Shown one piece after another: positions 1 to 7,005 of a stretch of 23,667 nucleotides of DNA; positions within the stretch are counted from its first letter, which is position 1; the number at the start of each line of letters is the position of its first letter. The DNA lies in contig CAYGDT010000012.1 in assembly GCA_964348745.1 (NCBI GenBank), positions 1 through 23,667 of the forward strand, in the 5' to 3' direction. This DNA comes from CAYGDT01 sp964348745 (GTDB lineage Bacteria; Patescibacteriota; Gracilibacteria; Peribacterales; Peribacteraceae). The notes under the pieces were generated by a model that searched no databases, had not been told where the DNA came from, and was given only the letters and a program-made list of their open reading frames with translations. Position numbers and translations under genes: made by a program.

Positions 1-482
<482 letters not shown>

Positions 483-488
483 CTTCAG

Positions 489-562
489 TCCTGTAGTTGT
501 GCGTAAGCACATACTACGGGACAAACGAGCCCCGTAGTACGCGCTTTGCGCGACTACAGGGC
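489..562 (+). repeat. Two tandem GTAGT...ACTAC hairpins in the 23S-5S spacer, cloverleaf-capable
   Basis: Two adjacent hairpins share outer arms. The first has arms 489-497 and 513-521 around an inner TGTGC-GTAA-GCACA stem-loop. The second has arms 529-538 and 553-562 around CGCGC-TTT-GCGCG. Each local outer stem contains a flaw (a G-U pair in the first, a C-A mismatch in the second). The alternative pairings are perfect over 8 bp: 490-497 with 553-560, and 513-520 with 531-538. The segment can therefore form either two hairpins or a four-way cloverleaf. It may act in rRNA processing, or be a REP-like insertion. The pairing is seen in the sequence; the role is inferred. Confidence 0.75.
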
Positions 563-586
563 ACGGTACTGTTCATGTGACACAGC

Positions 587-612
587 GTCACGTCAGATTT
601 ATCTGACGTGAC
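587..612 (+). other. Perfect 12-bp hairpin in the 23S-5S spacer
   Basis: The arms at 587-598 and 601-612 (GTCACGTCAGAT and its complement) are perfectly complementary around a nominal 2-nt gap, so the innermost pair probably opens. There is no T-run after it, so it is not an intrinsic terminator. A smaller stem, GGGCAA/TTGCCC, follows at 618-632. A double-stranded processing site between 23S and 5S is the likeliest role, but this is inferred from position only. Confidence 0.6.
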
Positions 613-654
613 AACGCGGGCAAGATTTGCCCATATATACGTTCTTTGAATTCA

Positions 655-777
655 GTGTCTTGGTGGCTCTAGCGAAGGGGGTACACCTGTTCCCATCCCG
701 AACACAGCAGTTAAGCCCTTCAGCGCCGATGGTAGTGCGGCATGCGCCGCGCAAGAGTAGGCCGTCGCCAAGACACT
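655..777 (+). rRNA. rrf: 5S ribosomal RNA
   Basis: The conserved core CCGAACACAGCAGTTAAGC lies near 698-716, and the terminal helix TGTCTTGG (656-663) pairs with CCAAGACA (768-775). The molecule is about 120 nt, normal for 5S. The terminal helix continues perfectly beyond the mature ends: 646-663 is complementary to 768-785 over 18 bp. Such a stem is expected as a precursor-processing site. Exact mature ends are estimates. The gene follows 23S in the same transcript, with no tRNA between them. Confidence 0.96.
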
Positions 778-825
778 GAATTCAATAGAGAAATTATTGT
801 CATCGTAGTCCTTTTTTCTCGTATC

Positions 826-854
826 AAAAAAAACGCCCCGTGGGGCGTTTTTTT
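826..854. terminator. Bidirectional intrinsic terminator
   Basis: A run of 8 A precedes CGCCCC-GT-GGGGCG, followed by a run of 7 T, so the stem-plus-T-tract works on both strands. On the plus strand it closes the rRNA transcript. On the minus strand it closes the transcript of the small gene whose stop is at 882. A separate T6 run at about 812-817 lies just before it. Confidence 0.93.
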
Positions 855-881
855 GTAAGCAGATAGCCTCTGCAACCTCTA

Positions 882-1127
882 TTACTCATCGAGATGTACA
901 GTAGAGTCGAGTTGAATTTTTGTGACAGGCAAGCCAAGTTTTTCTGCTAGCATTCTATTAAACTGCGCAACACAATCATGATTAATAGCTTGAATGTCAG
1001 TTCCTGTAATGCCGGCAATTATTGCTCGAAATCGTAAATTTTCCACATTGGCAGAACCCCATTTTGTTTCAGGATTGCTCTGGATAATTCTTACTGCAAT
1101 TTCCTCTGCACTCATTGAATTTGCCAT
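882..1127 (-). CDS. Small hypothetical protein, 81 aa
   Basis: I do not recognise this protein. It is a compact acidic sequence with a likely helical N-terminus (AEEIAVRIIQ) and no signal peptide, membrane segment or cysteine cluster; the only cysteine lies in the middle (NHDCVAQF). The reading frame runs cleanly from an ATG at 1127 to a TAA, and the terminator at 826-854 lies just beyond. It sits 24 nt downstream of the cysteine-rich protein gene on the same strand, so the two are probably co-transcribed. No clear Shine-Dalgarno sequence precedes the start; a second ATG (fifth codon) is an alternative. Base composition looks more AT-rich than the neighbouring genes. Coding status is fairly likely, function unknown. 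Confidence 0.65.
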   Translation of the reverse strand: MANSMSAEEIAVRIIQSNPETKWGSANVENLRFRAIIAGITGTDIQAINHDCVAQFNRMLAEKLGLPVTKIQLDSTVHLDE

Positions 1128-1151
1128 ACATTGATTGGTTATAAAAATTAT

Positions 1152-2996
1152 TTACTGATTCAATTGTTCCTGAACCTTCTTCAAGATCTCCGGATTCTTG
1201 TTCAGAGCGTCCTGCAGCGTGCCCTGTGCTTCTTTGAGGAGCCCCAACACTTCATTGAGACGGTTACATTGCATACGGTTGCTTATACATACGTCACGGA
1301 TTTCACTGAACACCTGTTCAGCTTCGGCGTATTTTCCAAGCGACACAGTTTCGAGCTGGACGCCTCCCTGTGCAAGCGCAACGAACGATGCACGGAATTT
1401 AGCAAGAAGCGACTCAGTTTTAAGAAGGATCGGATCGATTACCACAGCCTTGCTCGGTAGCTGACCATTTGTCTGCAACTCCTGCTGGATGACGGTTGTA
1501 ACCTGCGAGAGGAGTTTTTGCATAGGAGCGACCATCTGCTTTGCTTCATCGATGTTTGCAGGTTGCTGCGTGAAGTAGGCAATGCCTCGATCCAGCCATG
1601 TAACGGAGTCATTGAGGTACGTTGTTACTGCAGGTGTGTGTGTTCCGGTCTTCAGGAGCAGTGCGATTCGATCTTTAGCTTGTTGCAGTGTTTGCAGCAG
1701 CTCAGTTTTGCGTTGCTCAGCAATGTTATCTCCAAGAAGTTTCTTACGAATCTCTTCGTGGACTGTTTTTGCATCCGATTCTACGGTACTCGTACCCTGT
1801 TGCGCAGGTTGCAGGAATTGCTTCTGGTGTGCATCACAGAGAGCGCGGTTCTCGGTGAGTGTACCGGCGCTATCGAAGCAGCGCAGACCGGAGTCCTGCG
1901 GGCTGACTTCAGAATTCTGCACCACTCCTTCCTGTGAAACTTCTGATTCCTTCTGCGTACTTCCTCCAGATACAGGCTTCGGCTTGTCTTGTTTCTCGTT
2001 ACTCCTATTCACTTCCAGCAGCTTCTGCAGTATTTCACGGTTCTTCTGGGTATTCTCGGAAGAAGGTTGTTTCACCTTTGGTTTTTCCGAATCAGTCGGC
2101 AGCACCTTAAGAGGAAGTGCGTCACCGCTCTCGTCTTTGTTATCTTGCGGGGTTGGTTTCTGTTGCTCGTCGTTATCCACCGGGACGCCATTCACCGGAG
2201 GCGGTTGGAGCGGTTTCTTCACCGAATCGCTCTGATTCACCGTCACGACTTTGCAGCTTCCGGTACACCGAGATTCACTCTTTCCATTCAGCGGACCTGC
2301 GTCGCACTCCTCCTGCCCTTTAGCGACAATGCTATCGCCGCAGCGCGATTTATTGCATACATTCGTACAGACATCGTCATTCACCCTGTTGCCGTCGTCA
2401 CATTCTTCATTAACTTCGATTTTGCCATTACCGCACGAAGAATCGACGATAGTTGTGCACTCACTCGTGCATGTATCTGTTCCATCGCACTGCTCATCAT
2501 CCTTTGTTCCGACAGCTCCATCGCCACCGAGAGGCTGCCAGTGTCCGTCGCCGCACGTAGCGAGTGTGCAGGCAACGGTGCAACGATCGCCATTGTCCCC
2601 GTTGCCGTCATCGCATTTCTCCTCACCTTCTTTTACACCGTTGCCGCACTTAGCGGAATTGACCACATCATTATTACTTCCGTTGTTGTTTTGTACTCCT
2701 GAGTTGTTGGAATCACCTTGTTTTTGCGAACTGTCGTCGGTTTTCTTTTTGCAGATCTGAGAACAATCGCTCGCAGATGTGCCATTGCGCACGATACCAT
2801 CGTCACAGTCTTCCTCTCCTTCGCGCACCCCGTCACCGCAGACACTTTTTACAACCGTCTGATCATTCTGACCGGAAGGAAGTATCACCTGTCCGCCTGC
2901 AGCGAATGTTCCTAAGGTAATCTGTACCGCCAAGACGGAGCAGGTGGTGGCAAACACAGCAAGTAAAGCACTTGAGCGTCCGGAGAAATGTGACAT
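1152..2996 (-). CDS. Secreted DUF4215-type cysteine-rich repeat protein with helical C-terminus
   Basis: A 614-residue exported protein. The frame is open further upstream, but I start at the ATG at 2996, because a promoter lies at 3022-3050 and the upstream extension is only a translated 9-bp repeat. Residues 1-35 form a signal-like segment (short basic N-terminus, then a hydrophobic run ending near TFAAGG). About five Cys-rich repeats of the Myxococcus/DUF4215 kind follow between residues 53 and 250, with signatures such as CGNGVKEGEEKCDDGN and CGNGKIEVNEECDDGN. A Pro/Gln/Lys-rich linker (about 255-370) and an alpha-helical, probably coiled-coil C-terminal region complete it. Asp-rich repeats of this type often bind calcium in surface proteins; that is family knowledge. 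No C-terminal sorting signal is visible. Its promoter cassette matches that of the SLH gene at 4989. Confidence 0.88.
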   Translation of the reverse strand: MSHFSGRSSALLAVFATTCSVLAVQITLGTFAAGGQVILPSGQNDQTVVKSVCGDGVREGEEDCDDGIVRNGTSASDCSQICKKKTDDSSQKQGDSNNSGVQNNNGSNNDVVNSAKCGNGVKEGEEKCDDGNGDNGDRCTVACTLATCGDGHWQPLGGDGAVGTKDDEQCDGTDTCTSECTTIVDSSCGNGKIEVNEECDDGNRVNDDVCTNVCNKSRCGDSIVAKGQEECDAGPLNGKSESRCTGSCKVVTVNQSDSVKKPLQPPPVNGVPVDNDEQQKPTPQDNKDESGDALPLKVLPTDSEKPKVKQPSSENTQKNREILQKLLEVNRSNEKQDKPKPVSGGSTQKESEVSQEGVVQNSEVSPQDSGLRCFDSAGTLTENRALCDAHQKQFLQPAQQGTSTVESDAKTVHEEIRKKLLGDNIAEQRKTELLQTLQQAKDRIALLLKTGTHTPAVTTYLNDSVTWLDRGIAYFTQQPANIDEAKQMVAPMQKLLSQVTTVIQQELQTNGQLPSKAVVIDPILLKTESLLAKFRASFVALAQGGVQLETVSLGKYAEAEQVFSEIRDVCISNRMQCNRLNEVLGLLKEAQGTLQDALNKNPEILKKVQEQLNQ

Positions 2997-3021
2997 AGGA
3001 TGTGAGGTGTATGTTGCATCT

Positions 3022-3050
3022 AGTATACAGGAATTGGGCTTGTTGATCAA
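3022..3050 (-). promoter_or_regulatory. Sigma70-like promoter for the cysteine-rich protein gene
   Basis: On the minus strand, TTGATC (3050-3045) is followed after exactly 17 nt by TATACT (3027-3022). The start codon at 2996 lies about 25 nt beyond. Spacer and leader closely match the promoter at 4934-4962, including the shared block CCCAATTCCTGTATACTA. No Shine-Dalgarno sequence is evident between promoter and start. Confidence 0.85.
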
Positions 3051-3060
3051 CGACAGAAAA

Positions 3061-3137
3061 GAAATAGAGGGAATCGAAGAAATCGAAGATCCTCGATTCC
3101 CTCTATTCCCTCTATTCCCTCGATTTCCTCCAGTCCC
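3061..3137. repeat. Long inverted repeat made of 9-bp units (copy 1)
   Basis: The arms 3061-3077 and 3093-3109 pair almost perfectly (one G-U) around a 15-nt loop. The right arm continues as a tandem array of 9-bp units: TCGATTCCC, TCTATTCCC, TCTATTCCC, then two degenerate units to 3137. Read on the minus strand, the hairpin ends in a T-rich stretch (TTTCTTTT) and stands directly before the promoter at 3022-3050. It could stop transcription coming from upstream or isolate that promoter. A second copy is at 4871-4925. Confidence 0.85.
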
Positions 3138-3144
3138 CATTCTC

Positions 3145-3153
3145 TGCTATAAT
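3145..3153 (+). promoter_or_regulatory. Extended -10 promoter for the sensor kinase gene
   Basis: TGCTATAAT is a consensus extended -10 (TG-N-TATAAT). No good -35 lies upstream, as is common for extended -10 promoters. Transcription would start near 3160, giving a leader of about 55 nt before the GTG at 3216. It fires away from the divergent promoter at 3022-3050, with the inverted repeat between them. The same TGCTATAAT motif recurs at 15549-15557. Confidence 0.75.
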
Positions 3154-3215
3154 CTCTAGAAATATCAACATCCGACACAAGTAATCAGGCTCAAGAACAA
3201 GCTCTGCAACAGCAG

Positions 3216-4871
3216 GTGCGTAAGCATCGGCTGAAGTGGATTACGCCGTTTCTCGCAGTGTTTTTGCCGATCGTTCTCCTGAGCTTCTATTCGTTTCGCA
3301 TTGCATCGGATTCTGTGCAGACTCTCGTTGAAGATCAGAATATTTTGGCGTCCGGCAATCTCGCGCAGATGCTGACGCAGGATGTGCGGCAGAACGTGAA
3401 ACTTGCACATGCCATTGCTTCCATACCCGGAACGATCAGCGCGGTTGAAACGCGCGACGAAGTGGCAATGCGCACGCGTCTGAAAGCGCTGATGATCAGC
3501 AACTTACAAGTCCATCGCGCGTTTGTCGTCGGAAGCGGCGGCGTGCTCTGGAGTGAATTTCCCACAGCGGAAGGCGCGTATGGAGAAAGTTTTGCCGATG
3601 CAAGTTGGTTTCGGGCAGTGACAAGCAATCATCGGCCCTATATTTCCGGCCTTTACATTCGTCCGCAGTTCCCCGATGAGCCGGTGATTGCCATTGCCGT
3701 CCCGATTCTCGATGCAGAGCACTTTTTGGGCGTACTGGTCTTTGAATATCGCGTCTCATACATTTCCAACTGGCTCAGAAATGTCCGCCTCGGTATCGGC
3801 GGGTACATGTTCCTGCTTGATCAGCACGGGTCGCTCGTCGCCCACCCTGATATCCCCGTAGGTCGCACGCTCTATAAGGAGTACATGAATCTTCCGGAAC
3901 TTGTGAAAGCACGTGAGGGCAACCTCTATACAACGGAGTACGTCGATCCGAGCAATGAGACGCAGATGATTGCAACATTCCAACCCGTTGCACTGAGTGA
4001 TCATCTCTGGGTCATTGTTACGCAGCAGCCAAAAGAGAAAGCGTATTTCCTGCTCAATCAGGTCAAGGGTAACTTGGGAGTGGCAGGCGTTGTTCTTACA
4101 CTGTTTACCTTCATTATGGTGATCGCGCTGGGACGTATGAGCGGTCATGTTGTGCGTTTAAACCAAGCGCTTGAGAGTAAAAATCAAGCGCTCAAAGACT
4201 TTACTTCGATTGTCAGCCACCAACTGAAAGCGCCGATCACGGCTATGCGTTGGAATCTGGAAATGATCCTCGACGGGGATTACGGTGAGATCAGCAAGGA
4301 ACTACGCACGGTCTTGCAGTCGTTGCACGATGTGAATGTGAGTAACTACCACCTGGTGATGGATATTCTTAATATTTCGAGACTGGACAGAGGAGTTGTT
4401 GCCGTTGAACTCGTGCCCATGCTACTAACTGACGTGGCAGAGCGCGCCGTGCGGGATTACCGCGAAGCTGCCGAGCGTGCGGGACTCACCTTGCATGTCG
4501 AAGGCGGCGAAGGGATCACCGTCATGACGGATCTGGAGAAAACAGCAGAATCGGTGACTAATGCCATCAGCAATGCCGTCAAATATACAGCACAGGGAGG
4601 CATCACCCTGCGGCTCTCTGAGCGCAATGGCATGGGGGTCATCGAAGTCTCCGACACAGGATCCGGAATGACACCAGATATGATCGAAAATCTCTTCACA
4701 CGTTCCGGTGTAAAAAATGGCAACGCAGGTGCGGAAGCCAGTTCCGGTCTCGGCCTCTATATTGCCAAGAATTTCATGCAGATGCAGGGAGGTGATATTA
4801 CGGTTTCCTCCGAAATCGGCAAAGGCACGACATTTACGTATACGTTGAAGTTGGCGACGACGAAGGATTAG
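3216..4871 (+). CDS. Membrane sensor histidine kinase with extracellular Cache-type domain
   Basis: A 551-residue two-transmembrane histidine kinase. TM1 is about residues 10-30. An extracellular region of about 250 residues resembles a double Cache ligand-binding domain (for example WFRAVTSNHRPYISGLY and GGYMFLLDQHGSLVAHPD). TM2 is about 286-306. The HisKA phosphoacceptor is His335 in SHQLKAP. The HATPase has an N-box (N449/N453 in NAISNAVKYT), a G1 box DTGSGM (480-485) and a G2 box GLGLYIAK (511-518), so all catalytic landmarks are intact. It should sense an external small molecule and autophosphorylate. No response regulator is adjacent, so its partner is elsewhere. The start is uncertain: GTG at 3216 is the first usual start codon after the promoter, without a good ribosome-binding site, and the frame is open back to about 3153. 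The stop overlaps the first base of the 4871-4925 repeat. Confidence 0.93.
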   Translation: MRKHRLKWITPFLAVFLPIVLLSFYSFRIASDSVQTLVEDQNILASGNLAQMLTQDVRQNVKLAHAIASIPGTISAVETRDEVAMRTRLKALMISNLQVHRAFVVGSGGVLWSEFPTAEGAYGESFADASWFRAVTSNHRPYISGLYIRPQFPDEPVIAIAVPILDAEHFLGVLVFEYRVSYISNWLRNVRLGIGGYMFLLDQHGSLVAHPDIPVGRTLYKEYMNLPELVKAREGNLYTTEYVDPSNETQMIATFQPVALSDHLWVIVTQQPKEKAYFLLNQVKGNLGVAGVVLTLFTFIMVIALGRMSGHVVRLNQALESKNQALKDFTSIVSHQLKAPITAMRWNLEMILDGDYGEISKELRTVLQSLHDVNVSNYHLVMDILNISRLDRGVVAVELVPMLLTDVAERAVRDYREAAERAGLTLHVEGGEGITVMTDLEKTAESVTNAISNAVKYTAQGGITLRLSERNGMGVIEVSDTGSGMTPDMIENLFTRSGVKNGNAGAEASSGLGLYIAKNFMQMQGGDITVSSEIGKGTTFTYTLKLATTKD

Positions 4872-4925
4872 AGGGAATAGAAGAAATAGAAGATCCTCGA
4901 TTCCCTCTATTTCTTCGATTTCCTC
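4871..4925. repeat. Long inverted repeat made of 9-bp units (copy 2)
   Basis: The arms 4871-4890 and 4906-4925 form a 20-bp stem with one G-U and one mismatch, around a 15-nt loop, the same loop length as copy 1 at 3061-3109. It divides into 9-bp units such as GAGGGAATA, GAAGAAATA, CGATTCCCT and CTATTTCTT. It begins at the last base of the kinase gene and ends 9 nt before the promoter of the SLH gene. It may terminate kinase transcription, though a clean T-tract is missing. The arms differ from copy 1 while pairing is kept. Confidence 0.85.
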
Positions 4926-4933
4926 ACACACCG

Positions 4934-4962
4934 TTGATCAATCAACCCAATTCCTGTATACT
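4934..4962 (+). promoter_or_regulatory. Sigma70-like promoter for the SLH protein gene
   Basis: TTGATC (4934-4939), a 17-nt spacer, then TATACT (4957-4962). The -35, most of the spacer, the -10 and the beginning of the leader match the promoter of the cysteine-rich gene at 3022-3050. The start codon at 4989 is 26 nt beyond the -10, with no Shine-Dalgarno sequence; both leaders instead end in a CACCT/CATCCT-type pyrimidine-rich stretch. Confidence 0.87.
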
Positions 4963-4988
4963 ATGATCAACATTCACAACACTCACCT

Positions 4989-5753
4989 ATGAAGCTCTCC
5001 CGAAGGATCACCGTGTCTCTGGTCGTCTCCGCTCTTGCAGTCACCACTGCAGGTGCACAGTTTTTTGATGAGATCGTCGCACTCCAGAACGAACTTGCAG
5101 TGTGGGAGACTGCAAATGCTGCGGATTTCAGCGATGTCATCGGACAGCTAAGTGACATCACCGGACCCGTCTTCCGCGATGTCGCGCAAGCCGACTGGTT
5201 TAATCCGTTCGTTGCCTCGCTTTCTGAGTGGGGGATTGTTTCGGGTTTTAAAGACGCAAATGGCAGACCGACCGGCGAGTATCGTCCAGGCAATGAGGTC
5301 ACCGTTGCAGAAACGCTCAAGATGGCTATGGGAGCAGCACAGGTGGATACCGCAACGTGTGGATCCGGGATGCTACTCAATCCGCAGGCTGCTGATCACT
5401 GGGCGAAAGCGTACGCCGCTTGCGCGGAGTCCATGGGCGTGCGCCTACTTGATCCAAGGCTTCCCGCTGATCTCAATCGTCCTGCTTCCCGTGCGGAAGT
5501 TCTGACGATCATCCATGACGTCTTCGGAGACGACGTGCTCCCGCTGTATTCCAATTTCACCGATACGCAGGGTCACCGCTTCGAAGCAGATATCGCCTTT
5601 GCAGCTCTGTACGGAATCGTCAGCGGCGATACGGATGACAATGGTGCTGAGACCGGTGCATTCCGACCGGACGATCCAATCAATCGCGCGGAAGTCGCCA
5701 AGATCATCTACGAGAAACTGAAGCTTACGGTTGTTGATGGACTGGCTGTTTAA
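4989..5753 (+). CDS. Secreted protein with three S-layer homology (SLH) domains
   Basis: A 254-residue protein made almost entirely of SLH domains. Residues 1-23 are a signal peptide (MKLSRR, a hydrophobic stretch, likely cleavage after AGA before Gln24). SLH1 is about 61-115 (FRDVAQADWFNPFVASLSEW...YRPGNEVTVAETLKM). SLH2 is about 134-178 and degenerate (ADHWAKAYAACAESMG...LNRPASRAEVL). SLH3 is about 188-244 (FTDTQGHRFEADIAFA...FRPDDPINRAEVAKIIYEKL). In other bacteria SLH triplets bind pyruvylated secondary wall polymers; the glycan genes further downstream could supply a comparable ligand, but no pyruvyl transferase is seen here. It stands alone behind its own promoter. Apart from a short N-terminal segment there is no effector domain, so it may be an anchor or adaptor subunit. 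Confidence 0.92.
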   Translation: MKLSRRITVSLVVSALAVTTAGAQFFDEIVALQNELAVWETANAADFSDVIGQLSDITGPVFRDVAQADWFNPFVASLSEWGIVSGFKDANGRPTGEYRPGNEVTVAETLKMAMGAAQVDTATCGSGMLLNPQAADHWAKAYAACAESMGVRLLDPRLPADLNRPASRAEVLTIIHDVFGDDVLPLYSNFTDTQGHRFEADIAFAALYGIVSGDTDDNGAETGAFRPDDPINRAEVAKIIYEKLKLTVVDGLAV

Positions 5754-5901
5754 GCGGTTTATCCAGTGGAATCTCAGCAAAATGCGGGATAGATCTAAGC
5801 AAGTTTGAAACCGATTATATGGCTACACATAGGTTTTTTATCCGTATAAAAAATGTATTCATTAGTTGGCGCTCTATTCCAAGAAAAGAAAAAAGAGTGC
5901 A
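5754..5901. other. Intergenic spacer with possible weak promoter
   Basis: 148 nt between the SLH gene and the LamG-like gene. It is AT-rich in its second half, with TATAAA-like text near 5845 (CCGTATAAAAAATG) that could serve as a -10. No convincing terminator hairpin is seen after the SLH stop. The frame of the next gene is open from a TTG at 5866, so part of this spacer could be coding. Confidence 0.4.
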
Positions 5902-6762
5902 ATGGCATACTTTTTATTACCTATGCCAAAAATTTCTTTCTCCAGCAAACCGGTTTCACATGAATGCTTCTCGGCAATGCTCCACCGCCTTCATGCGGAG
6001 TATCTGCATGCAGATACCGATATTTCGCGTCGCCAAGCATTGCGTTTGCTGCAAGGGGTTATTGCGTCCGCAATTTCCGGATCCATCGGAGCGAAGTCCA
6101 TTGCACAAGAGGATGAGAAGCAAAGAAATACTGTTCTCCTATTCGACGGAGAGCAAAGTCACATCACGTTGCCTACGTTGATCTATGCAGGTCAGCAACC
6201 GATAACGCTGGAGGCGATCGTGCAACCGGCAACCCTCTCTGGAGAGAGAACAATTATCGGAAATCATCAAGGCAACGGTGTCTGTCTGCGACTCAAGAGC
6301 GGATATTTTGAATGTTTGATGCACAATGGTAAGCAGTTTCTCTCGGCAAGGTCGGATACGAAGGCGGAGACGGACGTCGCTGTACATATCGCCGGTGTGT
6401 GCGATGGGCAGGCAGTGCGTCTGTACGTAAATCGACAGTTACAACAAACTGCAGCGACATGGTCTGGAACGCATAAAGCGTCCCCTTTGCCGCTTATGAT
6501 TGGCGCGGATCCGGATATCGGTGGTGCAGCGCAGCATTATTTTCATGGTTCTATCCATAAGATTCGTATCAGTGGCATCGCGCGGGATCGCATGCCGCAG
6601 TGGAGGAAAAACCCGTTCGGACCAACCGATCGCGCTGACGCGGCGTATTTTGATGTGGAGAATATTCAGGGCGATGTCCTTAACGACATTTCGCGTTGGC
6701 GTCATCATGGGCAATTACACAACGTGAAGGTGGAAAAGACCACACCCGACAATGAAAAATGA
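5902..6762 (+). CDS. LamG/concanavalin-like domain protein with possible twin-arginine signal
   Basis: A 286-residue protein when started at the ATG at 5902, chosen because a purine-rich stretch (AAAAAAGAG) precedes it; TTG at 5866 or ATG at 5923 are alternatives. The first 40 residues look cytoplasmic. They are followed by SRRQALRLL and a short hydrophobic segment (IASAISGSIGAKSIAQ), which resembles a twin-arginine export signal, though with an unusually long lead. The rest, from NTVLLFDGEQSHITLP to about residue 235, follows the jelly-roll pattern of LamG-like lectin domains: PITLEAIVQP, ERTIIGNHQGNGVCLRL, VAVHIAGVCDGQAVRLYVN and YFHGSIHKIRIS. Such domains commonly bind carbohydrate or protein at the surface. 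The stop codon overlaps the next start as ATGA. Fold assignment is fairly sure; export route and ligand are inferred. Confidence 0.8.
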   Translation: MAYFLLPMPKISFSSKPVSHECFSAMLHRLHAEYLHADTDISRRQALRLLQGVIASAISGSIGAKSIAQEDEKQRNTVLLFDGEQSHITLPTLIYAGQQPITLEAIVQPATLSGERTIIGNHQGNGVCLRLKSGYFECLMHNGKQFLSARSDTKAETDVAVHIAGVCDGQAVRLYVNRQLQQTAATWSGTHKASPLPLMIGADPDIGGAAQHYFHGSIHKIRISGIARDRMPQWRKNPFGPTDRADAAYFDVENIQGDVLNDISRWRHHGQLHNVKVEKTTPDNEK

Positions 6763-6965
6763 TGACCATCATGGCAATGGCGATATTTGCCATTGTCGTA
6801 ACCGTCGTCATCGTGATCGTCGTCGTAATCGTCGTAGATGCGCGCCGGTGGCGCGCATTATTGGGACAACGTATGGTATCATCCCACGATTATTCCCAAG
6901 ATGCGTCCCAACGGGACGCATCAACAACGGTAAAACACATCACGATCGACGGTACATCCGGATGA
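6759..6965 (+). CDS. Small single-helix membrane protein, 68 aa
   Basis: I do not recognise this protein. Its ATG overlaps the stop of the LamG-like gene as ATGA, the classic arrangement for translational coupling, which supports it being real. Residues 4-26 form one very hydrophobic helix rich in Val and Ile (FAIVVTVVIVIVVVIVV), followed by a basic patch (DARRWR) and a short polar tail containing SQDASQRDAS. By the positive-inside rule the tail should be cytoplasmic. The DNA for the helix is a low-complexity GTCGT/ATCGT run, and two perfect hairpins (6838-6858 and 6900-6922) lie inside the frame; these make a spurious frame possible. A competing frame at 6752-7009 gives a His/Arg-rich product and is less likely. 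It may be a partner or anchor of the upstream protein. Confidence 0.55.
   Translation: MMTIMAMAIFAIVVTVVIVIVVVIVVDARRWRALLGQRMVSSHDYSQDASQRDASTTVKHITIDGTSG
6838..6858. repeat. Perfect 9-bp hairpin, 3-nt loop
   Basis: ATGCGCGCC at 6838-6846 pairs with GGCGCGCAT at 6850-6858 around the loop GGT. It lies inside the small membrane-protein frame, just after the helix-coding part, and has no T-tract. It is the first of three perfect trinucleotide-loop palindromes within 200 bp. Confidence 0.7.
6900..6922. repeat. Perfect 10-bp hairpin, 3-nt loop
   Basis: GATGCGTCCC at 6900-6909 pairs with GGGACGCATC at 6913-6922 around the loop AAC. In the small membrane-protein frame it encodes the near-repeat DASQRDAS. 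No T-tract follows, so it is not an intrinsic terminator. Confidence 0.72.
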
Positions 6966-7005
6966 ATCCGGTGCGGTGGAAAAACAACAAAAACATCCGA
7001 TTGAT

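Noticed and set aside
490..560. Possible tRNA in the 23S-5S spacer
   Set aside because: The cloverleaf has the right size but no 7-nt anticodon loop, no T-loop sequence and no CCA-compatible acceptor pattern.
1582..2235. Long plus-strand open frames opposite the cysteine-rich gene
   Set aside because: They are shadows of the repeat-rich coding strand, with Cys/Ser-rich products, no start signals and no family features.
2997..3140. N-terminal extension of the cysteine-rich protein with a Gly-Asn-Arg repeat
   Set aside because: It is the translation of the 9-bp repeat array and hairpin, and it lies upstream of a good promoter (3022-3050).
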